Assembly (NCBI RefSeq): GCF_003032475.1
Contig: NZ_CP028369.1
Coordinates: 806,001-870,000 of the forward strand
Direction: 5' to 3'
From: Streptomyces sp. P3
Lineage (GTDB): Bacteria > Actinomycetota > Actinomycetes > Streptomycetales > Streptomycetaceae
Length of the DNA stretch: 64,000 nucleotides
This document shows positions 58,471-64,000 of this stretch, piece after piece. Below the pieces are notes generated by a model. It was not told the DNA's origin, did no database searches, and saw nothing but the letters and a program-made list of their open reading frames with translations. Position numbers and translations under genes: made by a program. Numbering within the stretch: the first letter of the stretch is position 1; each line of letters begins with the position of its first letter.

Positions 58471-58881
58471 TCACTTGCCAAGTCGGGCGTCGTCGCCGAC
58501 CGGTTGCCGCCCTCCACCAAGGGTGGCGCAGATCACAGCAAGGGCCATGCCGCCGAGCAGGAACAGATACGAGCCGCCGCCCGCGCCGAACAGGAAGTCA
58601 CCCTCCGGGCGTCCGGCGGTGGAGAGGATGACCGAGATCATCCAGCCGGCGGCGGGTGCGACGGCCCCGGCACGGCTGCCGACGGCCCGCGCGCCGCCGA
58701 CGAACAGCCCGGCGGCGCCCAGGAGCGCGAGGAGCAGTCCACCCGGGAACCAGCCGGCCTGGACGAGCGCTCCGGCGAGACCGGTGAGCGCGCCGAGCAG
58801 CAGCAGCCCGGCATAGGCGGCGGCCCGCCCGGCGGGCGGCATCCGCAGCGGCTGGGCGAGCATCGAACCCCGGTCGGACAT
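58471..58881 (-). CDS. DUF6113 membrane protein
   Basis: The 136-residue protein has four hydrophobic segments (AAAYAGLLLLGALTGLAGALV, LLLALLGAAGLFVGGARAV, AAGWMISVILSTAGR, SYLFLLGGMALAVICATLGG). I recognise it as streptomycete DUF6113; function unknown. Its start codon shares one base with the stop of mshB (TGATG), so the two are coupled. Confidence 0.85.
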   Translation of the reverse strand: MSDRGSMLAQPLRMPPAGRAAAYAGLLLLGALTGLAGALVQAGWFPGGLLLALLGAAGLFVGGARAVGSRAGAVAPAAGWMISVILSTAGRPEGDFLFGAGGGSYLFLLGGMALAVICATLGGGRQPVGDDARLGK

Positions 58882-59765
58882 CAGGCCGCCTCCACCGCGT
58901 CGGTCGTTCCGGCGAACAGGTCGTTCTCCCTGTTCCCGTCCCGCCCGGCCGCCTCGCCCCGGACGAGTTCGTAGTACTCGGTCGTGAAGAGGGGCTGGGC
59001 GAGGTCGTTGGAGAGGGCGAAGTACCTCTCACCCGGGGCGACGGCGATCTGGGTGGCGTGCGCCCGCATCGCGGCGGCCTTGGCGGCGGCGTGTCCGGCG
59101 TGCGCGCCGATCTCGGCGGTGACACGGTCGTCGTCCACGACACCCGGCACGTCGGACACGGCGGCGCCGCTCGGGAAGGGGAGGGCCGGCAGCTCCTCCC
59201 CGAGCTTCGCGAAGGCGGCCTCGGCGACGGAGCGCGGGACGCGGTTCCAGTACACCTTCGGGATGCGCCATCCGGCGGCCCCGGCCAGCTCGGCGGCGCG
59301 CATGGCGACCCGGTGGGCCTGGATGTGGTCGGGGTGGCCGTAGCCGCCGTCCGCGTCGTACGTGACGAGGACCTGGGGGCGCACCTCGAGGATCACCTCG
59401 ACGAGGGGCGCGGCCGCGTCGTCGACGTCGGCCTGCCAGAAGCAGGCCGGGTCGTCGTTGTCGGCGAGGCCCATCATCCCGGAGTCGCCGTAGCGGCCGG
59501 GGCCGCCCAGCAGACGGACGTCGTGCACGCCGAGCTCGGCCATGGCCGCCGCGAGCTCCCCCCTGCGGTGCTCGCCCAGCGCGGCGCCGGTCAGATGCCG
59601 CAGCTCCGGCGGGATGACCTCGCCGCGTTCACCGAGCGTGCAGGTGACCAGGGTCACGTGGGCGCCCTCGGCCGCGTACCTGGCCATGGTCGCGCCGTTG
59701 TTGATCGACTCGTCGTCCGGGTGCGCGTGCACCAGCAACAGACGCCGGGAGGGCAGTTCCGTCAT
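58881..59765 (-). CDS. mshB: Mycothiol biosynthesis deacetylase MshB
   Basis: The ATG at 59763-59765 gives 294 residues. The LmbE-like zinc motif AHPDDE (14-19), the QVDVDD region, [13 protein letters not shown] and the long [15 protein letters not shown] segment identify the GlcNAc-inositol deacetylase. It removes the acetyl group of GlcNAc-Ins in mycothiol synthesis, the actinobacterial thiol that replaces glutathione. This is strong evidence for an actinobacterial host. Confidence 0.96.
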   Translation of the reverse strand: MTELPSRRLLLVHAHPDDESINNGATMARYAAEGAHVTLVTCTLGERGEVIPPELRHLTGAALGEHRRGELAAAMAELGVHDVRLLGGPGRYGDSGMMGLADNDDPACFWQADVDDAAAPLVEVILEVRPQVLVTYDADGGYGHPDHIQAHRVAMRAAELAGAAGWRIPKVYWNRVPRSVAEAAFAKLGEELPALPFPSGAAVSDVPGVVDDDRVTAEIGAHAGHAAAKAAAMRAHATQIAVAPGERYFALSNDLAQPLFTTEYYELVRGEAAGRDGNRENDLFAGTTDAVEAA

Positions 59766-59819
59766 GGGGCCAACCCTACGAGGCGCCCCGTCCTCCCCCG
59801 CCACCTCCCCGCCGGTCCG

Positions 59820-60045
59820 TCACTCCTGCTCGGCGAAGATCGCTTCCGCGGACGACGCGGTGACGGCCCGGGTGAGCCAGTCCCGCAGGAGATCGGGGTC
59901 GTCGCAACCGGTGATGCGCTCGCGCACGTGGTCGGTGACGTCGAGGCCACGGGTCTCCAGAACGAGAAGGATGTCCTCGGCACCTCGCTGAGCACGGCCC
60001 TCGTCGCGGATCTCCTCGGAGATGGATGACTTGCAGAAGGAAAGG
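59820..60045 (-). pseudogene. C-terminal remnant of an Rpn-like (PD-(D/E)XK) protein
   Basis: On the minus strand a frame ending at TGA 59820 encodes FCKSSISEEIRDEGRAQRG, then EDILLVLETRGLDVTDHV and LLRDWLTRAVTASSAEAIFA. This is the helical C-terminal tail typical of streptomycete Rpn-family transposase-nuclease proteins. The nuclease domain is missing; the sequence runs into the truncated HTH gene in another frame. It has no start of its own. Confidence 0.7.
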
Positions 60046-60379
60046 TCCTGCCGCCGGGGATGCGGGAGCGTTCGCGGCGCAGGTAGCCGTGGGCCTCCAG
60101 TTCGCGCAGGGCTGCGGCGATGCGCGTGGCGCCCTCGGGGAAGCGTGCGGTGAGGGACTTGATGTCGACACGGGCGCCCTTGGGCAGCGACTGGATGTGC
60201 ACGCCAAGGCCGATCGCCAGGAGCGACAGCTCCCGGTGCTGGGCGAGGTGGTTGCCGATCACGGTGAAGCGGGTGGTGTGCTGGGCGTTGTCGTGGGTGA
60301 GTCCGCCCGCGCGGGGGTGGTTTTTACCCGCGTTACGGGACTCGGCGCATGAGGGCGCGCTAGGGTTTTCGGTATCCAT
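60046..60379 (-). pseudogene. Truncated helix-turn-helix regulator (N-terminal part)
   Basis: An ATG at 60377-60379 opens MDTENPSAPSCAESRNAGKN, then TRFTVIGNHLAQHRELSLLAIGLGVHIQSLPKG and a winged-helix-like segment TRFPEGATRIAAALRELEAHGYLRRERSRI. After about 110 residues the sequence loses homology-like character (GGRTFPSASHPSPRR) and runs out of frame across the Rpn remnant. The family usually continues with a long C-terminal region, absent here. It may still make a fusion protein ending near 59762. Confidence 0.7.
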
Positions 60380-60705
60380 CGGGAAGCCCTACTTCCTCGG
60401 TGGTCAGGCCCTCGCACTGGGATTGCCGTCCCGGCGGGGGCCGTCGCATGTCTGCGGTGGTGGCGCAGGGCTGTGGCTCTGTGCCGCGTTGCGCTGAGCG
60501 TAAGGCAGGCAACCCGTACCGAATCCAGTCGAGTTGGGCATATTCACTCGCGGGAGTGAGTTTGCTCGACGGGCGGGAGGGGTGGGGCTTGGTCGGGTTC
60601 TTTTCCGCGGTCGTGGTCCTTTGGAAAGAGCGCCACGTGCCCCGAAACGCGGGAATCCGGGTTCCGGTGACGGACGCACGTCGCCTCGTCCGGGGCTTGC
60701 GGCGG
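60380..60705. other. 326-base gap without a credible gene
   Basis: Open frames here lack start signals and coding-type third-position bias. A TCACTC-GCGG-GAGTGA dyad at about 60544-60559 is the only structured site I see; it could serve the truncated HTH gene or be inert. Confidence 0.5.
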
Positions 60706-61188
60706 TCAGGAGATGCGGCGACCCTGAACGTCGTCCGGCGGGAGTACGAGTTCGGCCCAGACCGTCTTGCGCGGGCGCAACTCGGGAGCCCAGCCCCACC
60801 GGTCGGCGAGCGCCTCGACCAGGAGCAGCCCACGGCCCGACTCGGATTCGGTGCCGACGCCCGGGCCGGAGCCGGAGCCGGGATGCGGCGGCCGGGGCGG
60901 GCGGTCCCCCGCCGTGTCGGTCACCTCGATGCGCAGCGTGCGCGCGATGACGTAGAGCGAGAGCCTGAAGTCCCGGCCCGGTACGCGACCGTGGGTCACC
61001 GCGTTCGCCGCGAGTTCGGCGACGATCTGGCCGGCCGGGTCCACCGGCATTCCCCAGCAGCGCAGTTGCTCGACGGTGAGCAGGCGGGCGAGGCGCGCTC
61101 CGCGGGGCGTCGGGGACAACCGCACGCTGAAGTTGCGGAAGTGCTGACCGGGAGGTCGGGTCCCGAAGGAGACGGATTCCTGAATCAC
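60706..61188 (-). CDS. ATP-binding (RsbW-like) regulatory protein
   Basis: The 160-residue protein has the GHKL fold of anti-sigma-type kinases: N-box ELAANAVTHGRV, G1 IEVTDTAGDRPPRPPHP and G2 ESGRGLLLVEALADRWG. Such streptomycete proteins sit next to XRE/DUF5753 and DUF397 genes, as here (divergent XRE gene 120 bases away), and the trio modulates development or secondary metabolism in characterised loci such as abaA and whiJ-like clusters. Its partner is unknown. Confidence 0.9.
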   Translation of the reverse strand: MIQESVSFGTRPPGQHFRNFSVRLSPTPRGARLARLLTVEQLRCWGMPVDPAGQIVAELAANAVTHGRVPGRDFRLSLYVIARTLRIEVTDTAGDRPPRPPHPGSGSGPGVGTESESGRGLLLVEALADRWGWAPELRPRKTVWAELVLPPDDVQGRRIS

Positions 61189-61308
61189 GTGACTCAGAGT
61201 GGCCAGTCACGCATACCGTGAACAGTGATGGAGCCGTTGCGTACGGTGACTGTCCGGGCTTTGTCCGGTCGTGTCGGGACTGTCGGTTCTGGTGACGGAG
61301 GGGTGCGA

Positions 61309-62187
61309 ATGACGCAGTTGAACGGCAAGCCGGTCCAGCTCAAGGAGGAGGCGGACGAACCCGGCTGGGAGGTGGACCCGGACGACGACTGGGGCATCGC
61401 CGTCGTGGAGACCGTGGGGCGGCAGCTGAAGCTGCGGCGAGAGGCCGTGGGGATGCGCGCGGCCGACTTCGGGCTGGCGGTCGGGTACGGCGAGGACCTC
61501 GTCTACAAGATCGAGAGCGGCAAGCGGATCCCCCGCCCCGAGTACCTGGACAAGGCCGACAAGGTGCTGGACGCGGGCGGGCTGCTCTCGGCCATGAAGG
61601 AGGACGTGAAGAAGGTCCGCTACCCGAAGAACGTCCGCGAGATCGCCAAGCTGGAAGCGCAGGCCGTCGAACTCGGGGTGTACGTCGGCCTCAGCCTCCA
61701 TGGGCTGTTGCAGACGCCGGAGCATGCGCGGGCCCTGTTCGAGGCCAGGCAACCGCCCTACTCGGAGGAAGAAGTGGAACGCCTGGTTGCCGCCCGCATG
61801 GCACGGAAGGCGGTCTTCGACAAGTCACCCGTTCCCGCGCTGAGCTTCGTCCAGGAAGAGGCGGCCCTGCGTCGTCGCATCGGAGGCACAATGGTGCGAC
61901 GCCGACAGCTCGAACATTTGCTGGGGGTCGCGCGGTTGCGCAATGTGACGTTCCAGGTCATGCCGACGGAGAGCGGCGCTCACCCCGGAGTGGATGGCAA
62001 GATCGAGTTGCTGAAGTTCGCAGACGGCACGGCCGTCGGGCGCTCCGACGGGGCGTTCAACGGCCGCCCGACGACGGAGCCGAAGGAACTCCGGATCCTG
62101 GAACTGCGCTACAGCACCATCCGGGCCGAGGCCCTGACGCCCGGGGAGTCACTCGCCTTCATCGAGCAGCTGCTGGGAGAGACATGA
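61309..62187 (+). CDS. XRE-family regulator with DUF5753
   Basis: The ATG at 61309 (GGAGGGG 6 bases upstream) gives 292 residues. A Cro/C1 helix-turn-helix (about 45-100, GRQLKLRREAVGMRAADFGLAVG and YKIESGKRIPRPEYL) is followed by DUF5753 (LSLHGLLQTPEHARALFEARQ; RRRQLEHLLGVARL; ELRYSTIRAEALTPGES). Its stop overlaps the DUF397 gene by 4 bases. These regulators work with the DUF397 protein and the RsbW-like partner in streptomycete differentiation networks. Confidence 0.93.
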   Translation: MTQLNGKPVQLKEEADEPGWEVDPDDDWGIAVVETVGRQLKLRREAVGMRAADFGLAVGYGEDLVYKIESGKRIPRPEYLDKADKVLDAGGLLSAMKEDVKKVRYPKNVREIAKLEAQAVELGVYVGLSLHGLLQTPEHARALFEARQPPYSEEEVERLVAARMARKAVFDKSPVPALSFVQEEAALRRRIGGTMVRRRQLEHLLGVARLRNVTFQVMPTESGAHPGVDGKIELLKFADGTAVGRSDGAFNGRPTTEPKELRILELRYSTIRAEALTPGESLAFIEQLLGET

Positions 62188-62393
62188 TCCGCAAGCGCCC
62201 CACCGGAGACCACTGCGAGCTGACGTGGTTCAAGAGCAGTTACAGCGACGGCACCGAGGGCGACTCCTGCGTCGAGATCGCCACGAGCCCCGGCACCGTC
62301 CACGTCCGCGACTCCAAGCACACCGCCGGCCCGCGCCTGCTGCTCTCGCCGCAGGCCTGGGCCGACTTCGTGCCGTACGCGTCCGAAGGCTGA
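62184..62393 (+). CDS. DUF397 small protein
   Basis: The 69-residue protein overlaps the XRE gene (ATGA). It shows the DUF397 pattern WFKSSYSDGTEGDSCVEIA, VHVRDSKH and SPQAWADFV. Members such as BldB-associated or WhiJ-operon proteins act with the XRE partner, perhaps as an antitoxin-like pair. Biochemical function is not settled. Confidence 0.94.
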   Translation: MIRKRPTGDHCELTWFKSSYSDGTEGDSCVEIATSPGTVHVRDSKHTAGPRLLLSPQAWADFVPYASEG

Positions 62394-62423
62394 CGGACCA
62401 CCCGCGCTCACCCTCGGCCTCCG

Positions 62424-62618
62424 TCAGAACTTGATGCTGCCGATCATGCTCGCCACGCTCGTCGTCAGATCGCTGATGGTGGGAGCGATCGTCGAGGAGG
62501 CCAGATAGAAGCCGAGCAGGATGCAGACGACAGCGTGACCGCCCTTCAGTCCCGACTTCTTGATCAACAAGAAGACGACGATCGCCAGCAGCACCACCGC
62601 CGAAATCGAGAGTGCCAC
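62424..62618 (-). CDS. Small two-helix membrane protein
   Basis: The GTG at 62616-62618 (GGAGG 9 bases upstream) gives 64 residues: helix ISAVVLLAIVVFLLI, a short basic loop KKSGLKGG, then AVVCILLGFYLASSTIAP and a soluble tail TTSVASMIGSIKF. Similar small proteins are common in streptomycetes; the function is unknown. It converges on the DUF397 gene with a 30-base gap. Confidence 0.8.
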   Translation of the reverse strand: MALSISAVVLLAIVVFLLIKKSGLKGGHAVVCILLGFYLASSTIAPTISDLTTSVASMIGSIKF

Positions 62619-62796
62619 GGCGGCTCACCTCCAAGGACCCGGGAAACGTGGGGAAACAGAGCGAGGTAACACGTAAATCCATACGACTGCCAGCAGGTTC
62701 ATACCCACTCAGCGCTAGTGATCATAACTACGTGTGGGCGCGCATCTCTCGGCGCACAGCCGCACAAGGGGGTCGCATGGCCAATATGGTCGGGGG

Positions 62797-64000
62797 ATGA
62801 CGACCGAGTCCGACTCCTTCCCCCGCCGGCACGCCCGCACCCAGCGTTTCACCCTCGGCGCGCCGCGTTCGTTCACGGTGGCTCCCGACGGCTCCCGCGT
62901 GGTGTTCCTGCGCTCCGGCTCCGGCACGGACCGGGCGGGCGCGCTCTGGGTCCTCGACCCGGCGGACGGCACGGAGCGCCTGGCCGCGGACCCGCGCGCC
63001 CTCCTCGGCGGGGCTTCGGAGGACCTCTCGACCGAGGAGCGGGCTCGCCGTGAACGCAGCCGCGAGGCCGGTGCGGGCATCGTCGGCTACGCCACGGACG
63101 CTGCCGTGGAGCTGGCGTCTTTCACCTTGTCAGGGCGGCTTTTCACGGCCGAGCTGAGGGCCGGTACGGCCACCGAGCTGCCGGTCGCCGGACCGGTGAT
63201 CGACCCCCGTCCGTCCCCCGACGGGCGACTCGTCGCCTATGTCGCCGGGGGCGCTCTGCGGGTGGTCGGCGCGGAGGGCGAGGACGACCGGGCGGTGGCG
63301 GAACCGGAATCGGACCCGGTTTCCTACGGATTGGCCGAGTTCATCGCGGCCGAGGAGATGGCCCGCTCGCGCGGGTTCTGGTGGGCTCCGGAGTCGGACC
63401 GACTGCTGGTCGCCCGGGTGGACGACACGCCCGTGGAGCGGTGGTGGATCTCCGATCCGGCTCAGCCGAAACGTGACCCACGCCACGTACACTATCCGGC
63501 TGCTGGGACGGCCAACGCTGACGTACGGCTGTTCGTGTTCGGTCTCGACGGGGTGCGCACGGAAGTCGTCTGGGATCGTGCGCGCTATCCGTATCTGGCG
63601 CGAGTGCACTGGTCAGGGGCGGGGGCGCCGCTGCTGCTCGTACAGGCGCGCGACCAGCGAAGTCAGCTGTTCCTGGCGGTGGACACCGACTCCGGAGCGA
63701 CCCGGATGGTGCATGCCGACGAAGATCGGATTTGGCTGGAACTGTTCCCTGGGGTGCCCTGTTGGAGCCCTTCGGGGCAGCTGGTCAGGATCGCCGACGA
63801 GGGCGGCGCGCGGGTCCTCACGGTCGGCGAACGTCCGCTGACCGGAGACCAGTTGCATGTGCGGGCGGTACTGGACGTCACGGCCGACGACGTGCTGGTC
63901 GCCGCGTCCGCCGGAGCGGGCGCGGCGGCGCCCGAGGTCGGCGAGGTGCACGTCTACCGGGTGAACGAGCTCGGCGTCGAGCGCCTCTCCCAGGAGCCCG
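62797..64000 (+). CDS. S9 prolyl oligopeptidase/DPP-IV-type peptidase, N-terminal part
   Basis: The frame starts at ATG 62797 (after GGGGG) and stays open to the window edge, 401 residues seen. It matches the N-terminal beta-propeller region of DPP-IV-like peptidases: FTLGAPRSFTVAPDGSRVVFLRS, ERARRERSREAGAGIVGYATD, IDPRPSPDGRLVAYVAGGALRVV, AEFIAAEEMARSRGFWWAPES and VPCWSPSGQLVRIADE. The catalytic hydrolase domain lies beyond the window. Cytoplasmic oligopeptide degradation is expected. Confidence 0.9.
   Translation, partial: MTTESDSFPRRHARTQRFTLGAPRSFTVAPDGSRVVFLRSGSGTDRAGALWVLDPADGTERLAADPRALLGGASEDLSTEERARRERSREAGAGIVGYATDAAVELASFTLSGRLFTAELRAGTATELPVAGPVIDPRPSPDGRLVAYVAGGALRVVGAEGEDDRAVAEPESDPVSYGLAEFIAAEEMARSRGFWWAPESDRLLVARVDDTPVERWWISDPAQPKRDPRHVHYPAAGTANADVRLFVFGLDGVRTEVVWDRARYPYLARVHWSGAGAPLLLVQARDQRSQLFLAVDTDSGATRMVHADEDRIWLELFPGVPCWSPSGQLVRIADEGGARVLTVGERPLTGDQLHVRAVLDVTADDVLVAASAGAGAAAPEVGEVHVYRVNELGVERLSQEP

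Noticed and set aside
1..64000. CRISPR arrays, tRNA or rRNA genes, prophage or conjugative modules
   Set aside because: No regularly spaced repeats with unique spacers, no cloverleaf or rRNA sequence, and no phage or transfer genes were recognised.

Overview
The window is high-GC actinobacterial chromosome, almost certainly Streptomyces. Evidence includes GTG/ATGA-coupled genes, leaderless promoters, a mycothiol gene (mshB), an XRE/DUF397/ATP-binding module, tripeptidyl-aminopeptidase-like lipoproteins, and gene orders shared with Mycobacterium tuberculosis. No rRNA, tRNA, CRISPR array or prophage was seen. Mobile DNA is limited to the end of an IS1634-type transposase at the left edge and one intact IS630-type element at 28.06-29.21 kb.

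Layout. 0-4 kb: transposase remnant and two tandem secreted alpha/beta-hydrolase lipoproteins. 4-19.4 kb: a core block (moeZ, DUF3152, alpha/beta hydrolase, TetR, DUF3107, ferritin-like protein, DEAD-box helicase) in the same order as the mycobacterial Rv3206c-Rv3211 region. Between moeZ and DUF3152 lies a leftward cassette: PelF-type glycosyltransferase, polytopic membrane protein, a tiny coupled ORF, sugar-nucleotide epimerase and a spherulin-4/GH135-like protein. Its enzyme set recalls fungal galactosaminogalactan clusters (Uge3/Gt4c/Sph3) and bacterial Pel genes. This is my best candidate for an under-described system.

19.4-34.8 kb: a second hydrolase, NYN nuclease-like protein, MarC, PHP phosphoesterase, DUF6758, MFS transporter, SUFU-domain protein, CorA, the IS630 copy (inserted in the -10 box of the next gene), a lipoprotein, an MgtE-N/CBS protein coupled to a DUF1003 protein, and the Mrp Fe-S carrier. 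34.9-41 kb: an envelope-stress locus (ECF sigma, zinc anti-sigma, HtrA protease, TatB) with a divergent O-methyltransferase and DUF3117, matching mycobacterial Rv1220c-Rv1224/Rv1211. Two ECF-like promoters precede the sigma gene, and the methyltransferase appears to start at ATT.

41-50 kb: enoyl-CoA hydratase, tag, DivIVA-like protein, FolP2-like protein, LOG-family protein, and lysine/DAP genes dapE and dapC with ferredoxin fdxC. 50-59.8 kb: a GNAT/SirB1 pair, a translationally coupled ABC transporter/NarL-type two-component operon behind a perfect 15-bp dyad, a large PASTA-free peptidoglycan-binding-type membrane protein, DUF6113 and mshB. 59.8-64 kb: an apparent fusion scar of two gene fragments (HTH regulator and Rpn-like tail), the ATP-binding/XRE/DUF397 module, a small membrane protein, and the start of an S9 prolyl oligopeptidase cut by the window edge.

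Start sites were chosen from Shine-Dalgarno spacing, overlaps and remembered family alignments. Family names come from recognition of the translated sequence, not from a database search. Intrinsic terminators are mostly long perfect GC hairpins without a strong T tract, as is usual in streptomycetes.
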